Below, piece by piece: positions 49,920-58,815 of a stretch of 64,000 nucleotides of DNA; position 1 is the first letter of the stretch; the number at the start of each line of letters is the position of its first letter. Origin of the DNA: JBBDSU01 sp040904825 (GTDB lineage: Bacteria > Actinomycetota > Nitriliruptoria > Nitriliruptorales > Nitriliruptoraceae); contig JBBDSU010000002.1 in the NCBI GenBank assembly GCA_040904825.1, positions 1 through 64,000 of the forward strand, written 5' to 3'. The notes below the pieces were generated by a model. The model had not been told where the DNA came from. It did no database searches and saw nothing but the letters and a program-made list of their open reading frames with translations. A program made the translations under genes and the position numbers.

Positions 49920-50549
49920 ATGACGGTCATTCCTCCTTCCTCCGCCACGGGACCAGACCCCGTGCATCACGGCGCAACGCCAGCCCCGCGCTTCGTTGAC
50001 GTCCTTGCGCTGGATACCGACCTCGGATCGGCCCTGGGGCATCGACTTGTGCTGTTGTCGCTCGAACGTTGGCGCGAGTTTGCCGACCTGCGCTTCGCAC
50101 GCATCGATGAGGAAGGCATCCACAGACTTACCCGGCGGGTTCCAACAACGTCAGGTTGGAAGATCAGCTGGTCCCCCACTGCTCGCAGCACGCATCAGTC
50201 TCGACCACGCGCATACCAGGACCACCGACCAGGCGACGATCACTCTGCGCAGTCTGCAGGTGCAGACGATGTCGTCGGCGCTGAGAACGACGATGGACGG
50301 GGCCCGCATCGTGACGTCGCCGATGCTGGAGACACTGATAGTCAGGTCATCGACGTTGAGGTAGTAGAAGTCGTCGGCCGTGGCGGGCGGGCCTTCAGCA
50401 ATGGCGAAGCGCGCCTGATCGGTCCACCCGCCTCATCGGCGTTGACGCAGGGATTTCTGCGCGTCGAGGTCATCATGGCAGACGGTGCAAACCCGCTGAC
50501 AGCAGTGATCGATCTCGCACCCAGACGCAAGGTGACGATCATTCCTTGA
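49920..50549 (+). CDS. Hypothetical protein, function not recognised
   Basis: A 209-residue protein I cannot assign. The N-terminal part contains ALGHRLVLLSLERWREFADL followed by RFARID and a Trp-containing stretch. The middle (about residues 75-150) is rich in Asp, Gly and His and looks unstructured. The last 60 residues have AFSNGEARL and FLRVEVIMADG, which may be beta strands. There is no signal peptide or membrane segment. It is divergent from the desulfurase and overlaps the ABC permease end by 11 bases. The base composition changes in the middle, so a pair of frameshifts cannot be excluded. Confidence 0.5.
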   Translation: MTVIPPSSATGPDPVHHGATPAPRFVDVLALDTDLGSALGHRLVLLSLERWREFADLRFARIDEEGIHRLTRRVPTTSGWKISWSPTARSTHQSRPRAYQDHRPGDDHSAQSAGADDVVGAENDDGRGPHRDVADAGDTDSQVIDVEVVEVVGRGGRAFSNGEARLIGPPASSALTQGFLRVEVIMADGANPLTAVIDLAPRRKVTIIP

Positions 50550-51828
50550 CGTAGGGCTTTCCACCGGCAGCTGGAGGCTTGAGTCGGCCAATCAGACCGG
50601 CGACGACGGCCAGCGTGACGACGTACGGCGCCGTCAACAGCAGGTTCGAAGGCACTGGCACTCTCAGTAGTTGCAACGAGGTCGCCAGCGCGTCAGAGAA
50701 CCCGAAGATCAGCGCAGCCCCGAATGCGCCAACGGGGCTATAGCGGCCAACCAGCATGGCAGCCAATGCGATGAATCCGCGCCCACCTGACATGTCTTTG
50801 GAGAACGATCCCACAGCATCGAGCGTGAAGTAGGCACCACCCATCCCGGCCATCACGCCACCGAGCAGCACAGCCTTGTAGCGCGTCGCCAGCACCTTGA
50901 TACCGACGGTGTCCGCCGCCTTCGGGTGCTCACCGACCGACCGCAGGCGCAGTCCCCAACGGGTCTGAAACAGCGAATACTGCAGGATGCCGACGATCGC
51001 GATCATTCCGAACACCAGGACCGACTGACGGAAGAGCACCGGGCCAATGAGCGGGATCTCGCTCAGCAGAGGAATCGCGATCGTCCTGAATCGTGTCGGC
51101 GAGTTGAGATGCGGGTTGGGGGACATGACCTGCGTCGTCAGGAACGATGTCACCCCGGTGGCGAGCACGATGAGGACCACGCCGACGACGATCTGATCTG
51201 CCTGGAACTTGATCGTCAGCCCTGCCAGCATGAACGCCACGAGCACGCCCGCACCGATCCCACCGATCAGGCCGACCCATGCATTGCTGGCCATCGACGC
51301 GAACAATGCTGCGGTGAAAGCACCAGCAAGAAACTGGCCTTCGATGGCGATGTTGATGACGCCGGCGCGCTCACATAGAACTCCCGCAAGCGCTCCAAGT
51401 GCGATCGGAGTGGCACGTGCGAGTGTGCCTCGCAGCAGACTGATCAGTGAGAGTTGCCCGTCGGCGGCTGCCCAGGTCATGAAGGCCAGGACGAACAGCG
51501 CAGCCACGACGCCAACGATGATGACCGTCTTCGACCCGAACCCAGTCGTGAACTGGCGAAATGCGATCGCCAAGACAATGCCGACGAGCAGCAAGACGGT
51601 CGGTAGCACCGGCACGCTGAGGTTGGGAAGCATGAAGAACTGACCGCGTGCGTCGTTCAAGACGAAAGTGGCCGTCCCTCCGCGACTGGTGGTCGCGAAC
51701 ACCGACAGCATGACGACGGCGGCGGCAATCGAGAAGATGCCGAACCGGCGGTTGCGCCGCTTGAGTTGCATGGCGGCTGTCAGGCTTAGCGTGGATATCG
51801 CGGATCCTGTGGATGTCGCCTTGGTCAC
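50539..51828 (-). CDS. BMP-type ABC transporter, inner-membrane permease 2
   Basis: Permease of the branched-chain/simple-sugar permease family, of the kind paired with BMP lipoproteins for nucleoside uptake. About ten hydrophobic segments are seen. The family block LGALAGVLCERAGVINIAIEGQFLAG-type region (starting ALGALAGVLCERAGVINI) is near residue 145, and LFQTRWGLRLRSVGEHPKAA near 290. The GTG at 51828 has AAAGGA eight bases upstream and overlaps the previous stop (GTGA). An ATG three codons earlier lacks spacing. It is 429 residues and the last gene of the operon. Confidence 0.9.
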   Translation of the reverse strand: MTKATSTGSAISTLSLTAAMQLKRRNRRFGIFSIAAAVVMLSVFATTSRGGTATFVLNDARGQFFMLPNLSVPVLPTVLLLVGIVLAIAFRQFTTGFGSKTVIIVGVVAALFVLAFMTWAAADGQLSLISLLRGTLARATPIALGALAGVLCERAGVINIAIEGQFLAGAFTAALFASMASNAWVGLIGGIGAGVLVAFMLAGLTIKFQADQIVVGVVLIVLATGVTSFLTTQVMSPNPHLNSPTRFRTIAIPLLSEIPLIGPVLFRQSVLVFGMIAIVGILQYSLFQTRWGLRLRSVGEHPKAADTVGIKVLATRYKAVLLGGVMAGMGGAYFTLDAVGSFSKDMSGGRGFIALAAMLVGRYSPVGAFGAALIFGFSDALATSLQLLRVPVPSNLLLTAPYVVTLAVVAGLIGRLKPPAAGGKPYVKE

Positions 51829-53135
51829 GATCCCCATCCTTTCGCCAACTGACCGGTCGCCAAGTCACTCGCCTTGATGCGGAAGATCGCCTTAACCAAA
51901 CCGGGAGCAGCGATGAACACGACAATCAACGCCTGGATGACCAGCACAAGGTCAAGTGACGTGCCCGTCTGGGCCTGCATCGAGCGGCCCCCCGCCTTCA
52001 ATGCGCCCATCAGCACACCTGCGGCAACGGTGCCACCGATGCGGCCGCGGCCGAGCAGCGCCACAGTGATGCCGTCGAAGCCGAGCCCAGCGGAAAAGCC
52101 CATCGTCAGCCGATGCTGAATACCCAACACAGTCGCGGCACCTGCTGCCCCTGCCAGCGCACCGCCGGTGGACATCGCCAGGACAATGATCCTGCTCGGT
52201 TCCATCCCGGCCACGGTGGCGGCATCAGGATTCAACCCGACAGCGTTGAGTTCGAAACCTCGCGTTGATCGCTCAACCAGCCAGAAGATCGCGATTGCCA
52301 GGATGATCGCCAGCAGCAGCGACGTATTGACCCGCAGATCAGGGACAAATCGCGGGAATTGCGCGGACGACACGACTGGTTTCGAAATCGGATCGGTCCG
52401 GTCCGGCCGTCTGAACAACGCGGTCGAGACCATCCATCCGCTCACCAGGATGGCGATGTTGTTCAGCATGATCGTTGAGATGACTTCGTGCGCGCCAGTG
52501 CGCGCTTTCAGGATGCCGGGGACCCACCCATAGAGCGCACCAGCAGCGATGCCAGCGGCAATAGCCAAGGGAAGGTGGATGACAAGCGGCAGACCCGTCA
52601 GAGAAAACCCGACCAGGCCGGCCATCATCCCGCCAGCGATCAACTGGCCTTCGGCACCGATGTTGAACAGGCCGGCCCGCAGGGGTACTGCGACTGCCAG
52701 TCCTGTGAGTATCAGCGGTGTCGATGACACCAGCATCTCGGAGATCTGAGACCGCCCCCCGAACGAACCGCGCAACAGCGCCGTATACGCCCGCGACACC
52801 ATCCTGGCTGCTCGGCTCAACGCCTCACCAGGCGTCGAGAGCAAACCGGCACGCACGACGTCGTCGGACAGGGCGATAATGAACCCTCCGATCACCAGTG
52901 CGGAGGCAACCGCGAGCAAGGTGACAATGACGCTCGTGCCTGTCAGGGCCGCAACGAGTCGTTGTGTGAACGTCGCCTCCAGGCCCAACCGCAGGGCCTT
53001 GGCCTCCCGCTCCTGGGCAGCTGCGATCTCAGCCGCTACCTCGTCGGACGCCTCGGAAGAGCCTTGCGACTCAACAGCACGATCGTCAGCGTGGTCGTTG
53101 CCAACGGGGTGCTTCCCGCGCCCTGGCTCAGCCAT
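51825..53135 (-). CDS. BMP-type ABC transporter, inner-membrane permease 1
   Basis: Partner permease, 436 residues. The first 60 residues are hydrophilic and acidic, then a signal-anchor-like segment and about nine more hydrophobic stretches follow. LRAGLFNIGAEGQLIAGGMM is the family signature, and FELNAVGLNPDAATVAGM is the cytoplasmic loop that meets the ATPase. The ATG overlaps the ATPase stop by one base (TGATG). Confidence 0.9.
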   Translation of the reverse strand: MAEPGRGKHPVGNDHADDRAVESQGSSEASDEVAAEIAAAQEREAKALRLGLEATFTQRLVAALTGTSVIVTLLAVASALVIGGFIIALSDDVVRAGLLSTPGEALSRAARMVSRAYTALLRGSFGGRSQISEMLVSSTPLILTGLAVAVPLRAGLFNIGAEGQLIAGGMMAGLVGFSLTGLPLVIHLPLAIAAGIAAGALYGWVPGILKARTGAHEVISTIMLNNIAILVSGWMVSTALFRRPDRTDPISKPVVSSAQFPRFVPDLRVNTSLLLAIILAIAIFWLVERSTRGFELNAVGLNPDAATVAGMEPSRIIVLAMSTGGALAGAAGAATVLGIQHRLTMGFSAGLGFDGITVALLGRGRIGGTVAAGVLMGALKAGGRSMQAQTGTSLDLVLVIQALIVVFIAAPGLVKAIFRIKASDLATGQLAKGWGS

Positions 53136-54661
53136 CAGGCAGCCCCTTCGAACACATCGGCGGGATCGGCGCCGGCCATCAGTCGCCCAACATCTTCCTT
53201 GCTGACCGGCATCGGCCACGGCCCGACGAGGCGGCCGTGGAACATCACCGCGATGCGGTCGGCCAAGGCCAGCACCTCGTCGAGTTCGGACGACACCAGC
53301 AGCACTGCAGCGCCGTCGTTTCGCTTGGCGACAAGTTGCTCGTGGATGTACTCAATAGAGCCAACGTCGACCCCTCGCGTCGGCTGGGCTGCGACGAGCA
53401 CATCGATCTGTTGCGACAGTTCCCGGGCGACGACGACCTTCTGCTGGTTGCCTCCCGAAAGTGACCCCACACTCGTCGACACTGTCGGTGTGCGGATATC
53501 GAAGTCCTCAACGAGTTGGCGGGCATAGTCATCGATGGCTCGAAACTGCAACGTTCCCTTGCGAGCGAATGGCTCGACATCCCACAGGTTCAAGATCAAG
53601 TTCTCTGCGACGGTGAAACCGGCGATAAGTCCTTCTTTCCCGCGATCTTGGGGAATGTGGCCGACCCCGCCGCGCAGGACATCCTTGCGTGAACGGCCTT
53701 CGATAGAGACACCGGAGACGCTGACTGCACCGGATGCGATCGGCATCAGTCCGGTCATTGCGCGTACCAGCGGGTCTTGCCCATTGCCTTCGACACCGGC
53801 AATCGCGACAATTTCGCCACCTCGCACGTTGAACGACACGTCGTCCACGACCCGGGCGCCAGTGGCTGATTCCACCACGAGATTGTCGACCTCTAGCACG
53901 ACGTCGGTCGGTTCGGCGGCCTTCTTGTCGACGACCAATTGAACCGGTCGTCCGACCATCATGTTCGCCAGGTCCTGCTCGCTGGTAGTTCGAGGGTCGG
54001 CGGTGCCGACGAGTTTTCCGCGCCGCAGGACGCTGACGCGATCAGCAATCGCTTGGTGCTCGCGAAGTTTGTGCGAAATGAAGATAACCGAACGCCCATC
54101 GGCGACGAACGCACGGATCGCTTCGAACAGGTCGTCAATCTGTTGCGGTGTCAGCACCGCCGTCGGTTCATCGAGGATCAGCAATCGCGCATCACGATAC
54201 AGCGCTTTAACGATCTCAACGCGTTGCTGGATACCAACGGGAAGGTCACCGACAAGCACGTCAGGATCAACCGGCAGACCAGCCCGCTCCGCCAATTCAC
54301 GGACCTCCCGCGATGCACGCTGGCGATCCAGTCGGCCGAACTGCAGGGTGTGCTCGACTCCCAGCACGATGTTCTCAGCGACGGTGAACACTGGGACGAG
54401 CATGAAATGCTGGTGGACCATGCCGATACCGGCATCGATCGCATCACCGGGCGACGACAGCGTCAGCGGCCGATCGTCGAGGAGGATGTCGCCTTCATCG
54501 GCACCATAGAGGCCATAGAGAATGTTCATCAGCGTCGATTTGCCGGCGCCGTTTTCTCCCAGCAGGCCGTGCACTTCTCCCGATTCGACCACCAGATCGA
54601 CATGATCGTTGGCGACGACCCCAGGAAACCGCTTGGTGACCCCCCGCAATTCGAGTTTCAC
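53135..54661 (-). CDS. BMP-type ABC transporter ATPase (double domain)
   Basis: Two ABC domains in one chain of 508 residues, as in RbsA/NupO proteins. The first has Walker A GENGAGKSTLMNIL, a signature LPVGIQQRVEIVKAL that deviates from LSGGQ, and LLILDEPTAVLTPQQ. The second has a degenerate Walker A (GVEGNGQDPLVRAM) and an intact signature SLSGGNQQKVVVAREL. This asymmetry is normal in the family. The GTG at 54661 has GGAGG six bases upstream. The ATG two codons earlier touches that site. Confidence 0.93.
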   Translation of the reverse strand: MKLELRGVTKRFPGVVANDHVDLVVESGEVHGLLGENGAGKSTLMNILYGLYGADEGDILLDDRPLTLSSPGDAIDAGIGMVHQHFMLVPVFTVAENIVLGVEHTLQFGRLDRQRASREVRELAERAGLPVDPDVLVGDLPVGIQQRVEIVKALYRDARLLILDEPTAVLTPQQIDDLFEAIRAFVADGRSVIFISHKLREHQAIADRVSVLRRGKLVGTADPRTTSEQDLANMMVGRPVQLVVDKKAAEPTDVVLEVDNLVVESATGARVVDDVSFNVRGGEIVAIAGVEGNGQDPLVRAMTGLMPIASGAVSVSGVSIEGRSRKDVLRGGVGHIPQDRGKEGLIAGFTVAENLILNLWDVEPFARKGTLQFRAIDDYARQLVEDFDIRTPTVSTSVGSLSGGNQQKVVVARELSQQIDVLVAAQPTRGVDVGSIEYIHEQLVAKRNDGAAVLLVSSELDEVLALADRIAVMFHGRLVGPWPMPVSKEDVGRLMAGADPADVFEGAA

Positions 54662-54736
54662 GCGCATCCTCCACCCGCGGCACGCGGCACGCTAGCGCAG
54701 CACGCTCACGGCTGGCAGCCAAAGCGGCCACAACGG

Positions 54737-54773
54737 CGTGAGGGGCACCCGCATCAGGCGGACACCCCTCACG
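54737..54773 (-). terminator. Hairpin between lipoprotein and ATPase genes
   Basis: CGTGAGGGG at 54737-54745 pairs with CCCCTCACG at 54765-54773, a 9-bp outer stem with partial inner pairing. It lies in the 156-base spacer behind the binding-protein gene. Such hairpins often protect the mRNA of the binding protein or partly end transcription, so that it outnumbers the membrane parts. The role is inferred. Confidence 0.55.
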
Positions 54774-54817
54774 TTCATCGGCCTGCATTCACCGATGCTG
54801 CGACCTCAACGCGCAGG

Positions 54818-55855
54818 TCAGTGGTCGGCAGGACTGACCGACAACTCGCCGGCGATGATTGCGTCGGTGAGTTCAGATACCCGGTCACGCGCTTGCTGCG
54901 GTACCCGGTCTTCGTTGTCGTAGTAGGGAGCGATGCCCACGCCACCGTTGGCGAGGGTTCCGACGTACAGGCCGCTTTGGAAGCTGCCTTCGAAGGCCCC
55001 CTGCACTGACTCGAAGACGGCGACATCCATGTTTTTCATGATGGATGTCAGCAACAGGCTGGCCTGCTGCGGAACCGTCATGGTGCCGTCGGTGTCAACC
55101 CAGATCACCAGGCCACTTCCGAAGTCTTCGATGGCCGTCAGACTGCCTCGGCCGACCGGACCGGCGACGGGCAGAATGATGTCAGCGCCAGCCTGAAGCA
55201 GGTCGTCGGTCACGTTGCGACCGTCGTCAAGCGAGTCGAAGTTTCCGGTGAACAGCCCGTCGGAGCCGTCCCAGCCCAGCACCTGCACATCAGTGCCGTG
55301 CTCGGCGTTGTGGTAGCGCGCACCAGCTAAGTACCCGTCCATGAACACGGTCACCGGCGGGATGTTGATCCCGCCATAGGTGCCCAGCACGCCAGTTTCG
55401 GTGGTCGCTGCGGCGACGTAACCGGCAAGGAACGCGGCTTCCTCGGTCGCGAAGACAAGCTCGCGCAAGTTGTCGTAGTTAGCGTCGTACGCGTAGTCGA
55501 CGATGGCGAACAACTGATCGGGGTTGTTGATCGCAGCCTGCTCGGTCGTCTCACCAAGGAGGAACCCGACCGTGATGATGATGCCGCAGTCCTGATCAAG
55601 GAATGCCTGAACGTTGGGCTCGTAGTCGGTCTCGGACGACGACTCGAGGTAGGCGATATCGATGCCCAACTCGTCTCGCGCTCGAACCAATCCGTTGAAA
55701 GCGGTCTCGTTGAAGGAGGCATCGTCGACGCCACCTTCATCTGTGACGAGGCATGCACGGAAATCGGCAGCCTCATCGCCGTCGTCGCCACACGCAACGA
55801 GGACGAGTGCCCCCGCGGCGATCATGGCGAGGACCCGTTGTGTCGTCTTCCTCAT
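54818..55855 (-). CDS. BMP-family basic membrane lipoprotein (ABC substrate-binding protein)
   Basis: Lipid-anchored binding protein of 345 residues in the BMP/PnrA family, whose known members bind purine nucleosides. The signal peptide ends with lipobox LVLVACGDD. The mature part has CLVTDEGGVDDASFNETAF, the family start, then SSSETDYEPNVQAFLDQDC and FAIVDYAYD. The ATG at 55855 has AAGGA eight bases upstream. An ATG three codons earlier overlaps that site. It heads the transporter operon under the promoter at 55999-56033. Nucleoside is the best substrate guess. Confidence 0.9.
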   Translation of the reverse strand: MRKTTQRVLAMIAAGALVLVACGDDGDEAADFRACLVTDEGGVDDASFNETAFNGLVRARDELGIDIAYLESSSETDYEPNVQAFLDQDCGIIITVGFLLGETTEQAAINNPDQLFAIVDYAYDANYDNLRELVFATEEAAFLAGYVAAATTETGVLGTYGGINIPPVTVFMDGYLAGARYHNAEHGTDVQVLGWDGSDGLFTGNFDSLDDGRNVTDDLLQAGADIILPVAGPVGRGSLTAIEDFGSGLVIWVDTDGTMTVPQQASLLLTSIMKNMDVAVFESVQGAFEGSFQSGLYVGTLANGGVGIAPYYDNEDRVPQQARDRVSELTDAIIAGELSVSPADH

Positions 55856-55998
55856 AGTGCTCATCCTTGGAATCCCCCGCGTGCCGTGCGTCCGCGGGTC
55901 GTGAACGTTGCTGCACGGCGGTCGTCATCGTCGCCTGCATCAGTCGAGTTGACTCCGCTGACAACGCCTAGCCGACAGCGCCACATTACTACGCCGCT

Positions 55999-56033
55999 CG
56001 TACACAGATAGAGTCTTTTGTACGCAAGTTCAA
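55999..56033 (-). promoter_or_regulatory. Promoter and inverted repeat before the BMP operon
   Basis: On the minus strand TTGAAC (56033-56028), a 17-base spacer and TATCTG (56010-56005) form a sigma-70-type promoter. CGTACA (55999-56004) and TGTACG (56019-56024), an inverted repeat with 14 bases between, bracket the -10 and most of the spacer. A repressor bound there would block the promoter. The start would lie about 145 bases before the lipoprotein ATG. Confidence 0.55.
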
Positions 56034-56080
56034 GGACCTCGGCCGCCTCCAAGCATGTTCCTCGGCCGCCATGGCCGAGT

Positions 56081-57064
56081 TCAGCCCTTGCGCGCCTCAA
56101 TCTCTTCGATCAGCTTTGGCACAACGTCATAAAGGTCTCCCACAACACCGAAATCTGCGATCTGGAAGATCGGTGCGTCAGGATCCTTGTTGATCGCCAC
56201 AATGTGCTGAGACGTCTGCATCCCGGCACGGTGCTGAATCGCACCGGAAATTCCCGCACCGAGGTACAGCGACGGCGAGATCGTGCGTCCGGTCTGACCA
56301 ATCTGATAGCGGTGCGGATACCACCCTGCGTCAGTCGCGGCACGCGACGCACCCACGCCAGCGCCGATCGCGTCGCCGAGCTTCTCCATCAACTCGAAGC
56401 CTTCTGCCTTGCCCAAGCCTCGCCCACCAGCGACGACGACGGTCGCATCGGCAATGTCTGGCCGATCGGTGGCAGCTTGGCGGCTGACTTCAACGACCTC
56501 TGCGATCTTCGCGCCATCCGACAGCGTGACGTCAAGGACGACTAGTTCGGCCTCACCGCTTCCCGATTCATCGACAGGAAAGGCATTGGCGGCAACGCCC
56601 AACAACTGGAGGCGATCACCCGACACCTTGGACGTGGTGATCAGGTCACCACCGAACACTTCCTTGGTCGCAACGACCCGGCCGTCCTCGACGACAAGAC
56701 CCGTGCAATCGGTGATGACACCCGCGTCCAGGCGAATCGCCAACCGTGCCGCGATGTCTTTGACATGGTTGGTGGACGCGAACAGGACAACCTGGGCGTC
56801 GGAGCGTTCAACTGCAGCCTGAAGGGCGTCGACCTGAGGGACGGTGACATACCCGCGAGCATCGTCGCTATCCCAGTGATAGATGCGATCGGCGCCATGA
56901 GCCGACAGCGCACCCGCAGCATCCTCGGCACCGGGGCCAAGCCATACCGCGGTCACTGACGCTGACAAGTCGCCAGCCAAGCCGCGGGCTGCGCCAAGCA
57001 TCTGCAAGCTCGTTCGGCGCACAACTCCGTCGGTGTGATCGATGAGAACCAGGATCTCGCTCAC
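56081..57064 (-). CDS. etfA: Electron transfer flavoprotein alpha subunit
   Basis: FAD-carrying subunit of ETF, which takes electrons from acyl-CoA dehydrogenases. The C-terminal FAD domain shows VVVAGGRGLGKAEGFELM, VGASRAATDAGW, QIGQTGRTISPSLYLGAGIS, and AINKDPDAPIFQIADFGVVG. It is 327 residues. The GTG at 57064 has AAAGG six bases upstream. It follows etfB by 76 bases. Confidence 0.95.
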   Translation of the reverse strand: MSEILVLIDHTDGVVRRTSLQMLGAARGLAGDLSASVTAVWLGPGAEDAAGALSAHGADRIYHWDSDDARGYVTVPQVDALQAAVERSDAQVVLFASTNHVKDIAARLAIRLDAGVITDCTGLVVEDGRVVATKEVFGGDLITTSKVSGDRLQLLGVAANAFPVDESGSGEAELVVLDVTLSDGAKIAEVVEVSRQAATDRPDIADATVVVAGGRGLGKAEGFELMEKLGDAIGAGVGASRAATDAGWYPHRYQIGQTGRTISPSLYLGAGISGAIQHRAGMQTSQHIVAINKDPDAPIFQIADFGVVGDLYDVVPKLIEEIEARKG

Positions 57065-57140
57065 GTCGTGCCTTTCGGCCGCAGTCGTAGCCCGGGCATC
57101 CAGCACGCAACGATGGCTGTCCGGCCTGAGTGTGTCGGCA

Positions 57141-57926
57141 TCAGATGAACTTCTTGTCGGTCATCCACTGGGCAAGTTGGCTGGCAGCCGAACCGGAACC
57201 ATCGTCTTCGACAATCGTGCCGGGTTCCTTGGGTGGACGCGGTTCAAAGGCGTACATGGTCGCTGCGGCAGCGCCGGCACCCACCTGCTCGGGCTCAACA
57301 CCCAGATCGGCCAAAGACTTGACGTCGAGTGGCTTCGACTTGGCGGCCATGATGCCCTTGAACGACGGATACCGAGGCTCATTGATCGCCTCGACGACAC
57401 TGACGACCGCGGGAAGCTTCGCGGTCGCCACGTCATAGCCTTCTTCATGCTCGCGGTGGACGGTGATGGTCTCACCCTCGATCTCCAAGAACCGGGCGTA
57501 AGTCAGGCTCGGCAGGTCAAGCAACTCCGCCACTGCGGCGGGCACCAGCGACGTGCGAGCGTCAGTGGACTGGTTGCCGAAGATGACGACATCGAATTCG
57601 ATGCTTTCCAGCGCCTTGGCGATCACGCGGGCGGTGCCAAGCGCGTCAGAACCAGCGATGCCGTCGTCGGTCACTTGAATAGCCCCGTCGAGGCCGTAGC
57701 TCAGCGCCTTGCGTACAACCGACTGGGCCGATTCTGGCCCGACAAGCAGCACGGTGACTTCAGCGCCGAGGTTCTCTTTGAGCCGAACGGCCTCTTCGAT
57801 CGAAAACTCATTGACCGGGCACAGGATCGACTCGACAGCATCACGGTCGACGGTGCGGGTCTCAGGATCGATCGGCTTGTCGCCGGCGGTATCCGGCACA
57901 CGCTTGATTGGGACGATGACCTTCAC
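57141..57926 (-). CDS. etfB: Electron transfer flavoprotein beta subunit
   Basis: Partner of EtfA, 261 residues. It opens with KVIVPIKRVPDTAGDKPID, has NEFSIEEAVRLKE and the nucleotide-site GNQSTDARTSLVPAAVAELL, and ends with an acidic then Trp-containing tail. The GTG at 57926 has AAGG eight bases upstream. It precedes etfA. The ETF pair would serve branched-chain and fatty acid oxidation. Confidence 0.95.
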   Translation of the reverse strand: MKVIVPIKRVPDTAGDKPIDPETRTVDRDAVESILCPVNEFSIEEAVRLKENLGAEVTVLLVGPESAQSVVRKALSYGLDGAIQVTDDGIAGSDALGTARVIAKALESIEFDVVIFGNQSTDARTSLVPAAVAELLDLPSLTYARFLEIEGETITVHREHEEGYDVATAKLPAVVSVVEAINEPRYPSFKGIMAAKSKPLDVKSLADLGVEPEQVGAGAAAATMYAFEPRPPKEPGTIVEDDGSGSAASQLAQWMTDKKFI

Positions 57927-58025
57927 GGGGCGCCTTCCACATCGTTGACCGGACGGTCAGAGTAGTTGGCTACAACAGACGAGGCGAAACGCAAACCTGC
58001 CGCCGCAGCGATGAACGCAGGCGCG

Positions 58026-58166
58026 TCAGACGTCGCGGAGTTTCATCAGTGTTGCGGCAGCGATCGTCGCCACGACGACGTAGGCGAGGAAGATTGTCAG
58101 CCCGAGCGTCGCGCTCAGCGACTGCACGACACCTTCCGGTGCTGAGGCGATCACTTCATCTGACAC
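58026..58166 (-). CDS. Possible small single-pass membrane protein
   Basis: A 46-codon frame with a hydrophobic stretch (LGLTIFLAYVVVATIAAATL) and a short basic tail. It starts at GTG 58166 without a ribosome site, 99 bases before etfB on the same strand. The frame stays open upstream to the scaffold gap, but that part is Arg/Ser-rich and looks non-coding. It may be real, or the end of a gene that lies in the gap. Confidence 0.3.
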   Translation of the reverse strand: MSDEVIASAPEGVVQSLSATLGLTIFLAYVVVATIAAATLMKLRDV

Positions 58167-58335
58167 GAAGATGGTGACGTCGTCGGGAAATCCGACTGAT
58201 GATGGTGCACCCCGTCCAGGTGACGGTCCTTTCCTGCCATGCCTGAGACGCCTCGACCTGCGATGGCTTGGATCCCCGAGCTGCGATGTCTGAGATGCCC
58301 CTCGCTGCAGCGCCTTGGTGCTTCTAACTGCGGCG

Positions 58336-58435
58336 NNNNNNNNNNNNNNNNNNNNNNNNNNNNNNNNNNNNNNNNNNNNNNNNNNNNNNNNNNNNNNNNN
58401 NNNNNNNNNNNNNNNNNNNNNNNNNNNNNNNNNNN
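58336..58435. other. Scaffold gap of exactly 100 N
   Basis: A run of 100 N, a common placeholder for a gap of unknown size. Both contig ends carry CTGCGGCG (58328-58335 and 58436-58443), so the contigs may in fact overlap by these eight bases. Confidence 0.95.
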
Positions 58436-58689
58436 CTGCGGCGGACTTCCCAGGCACGTCCAACTACCGCGACCAATGGCACGACGCCGGACCCTACCAA
58501 CATGGCTATGGCAAGGTCCCAACCTCGAATAAGCGCAGCGCCGCCACCCACCAGCGCACCGAAAGGCGCCAGCAACAGCGGAATCCATCGGCCGTGCCGT
58601 GCGGCCTCAAGCCGCCGTTCGGTCACCGTCGCACCGACAGCGCCAAGCGCAAGCGCAAGTATCCCGACAACCACGCTCGCAGGTTCCAT
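58436..58689 (-). CDS. Membrane protein of unknown function, cut by the gap
   Basis: Starts at ATG 58689 with GAGGG eight bases upstream. The 84 visible residues contain three hydrophobic segments (VVVGILALALGAVGATV, WIPLLLAPFGALVGGGAAL and AIAMLVGSGVVPLVAVVG) with basic loops between. No family was recognised. The frame runs into the gap. If the contigs overlap by CTGCGGCG, it would end at once with Ser and a TAG, making a complete 85-residue protein. Confidence 0.5.
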
Positions 58690-58773
58690 GCCCGATGCCC
58701 TCGTCTGCTGCCACGACCGCCATCCGGACAATGCCCGCGACAATGATCTGTCCGCTACGCCGTAGCCTGTCGG

Positions 58774-58791
58774 CGCGCACGCTAGTGCGCG
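58774..58791. promoter_or_regulatory. 18-bp inverted repeat before the copper operon
   Basis: CGCGCAC-GCTA-GTGCGCG is a perfect 7-bp inverted repeat 25 bases before the PCuAC start, in the 126-base divergent spacer. It may be an operator or a hairpin in the leader. It does not match the usual CsoR-type operator. TAGCCT at 58763 may be a -10 box. Confidence 0.35.
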
Positions 58792-58815
58792 ACCGGCCGG
58801 CCCGAGAAAGCAGCC

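Noticed and set aside
49996..50364. Frameshift in the unknown gene at 49920
   Set aside because: A second open frame overlaps the low-complexity middle, but neither frame shows a known motif, so a frameshift cannot be claimed.
54818..56080. Riboswitch before the BMP operon
   Set aside because: The 145-base leader has no purine-riboswitch core or other conserved riboswitch sequence that I could recognise.
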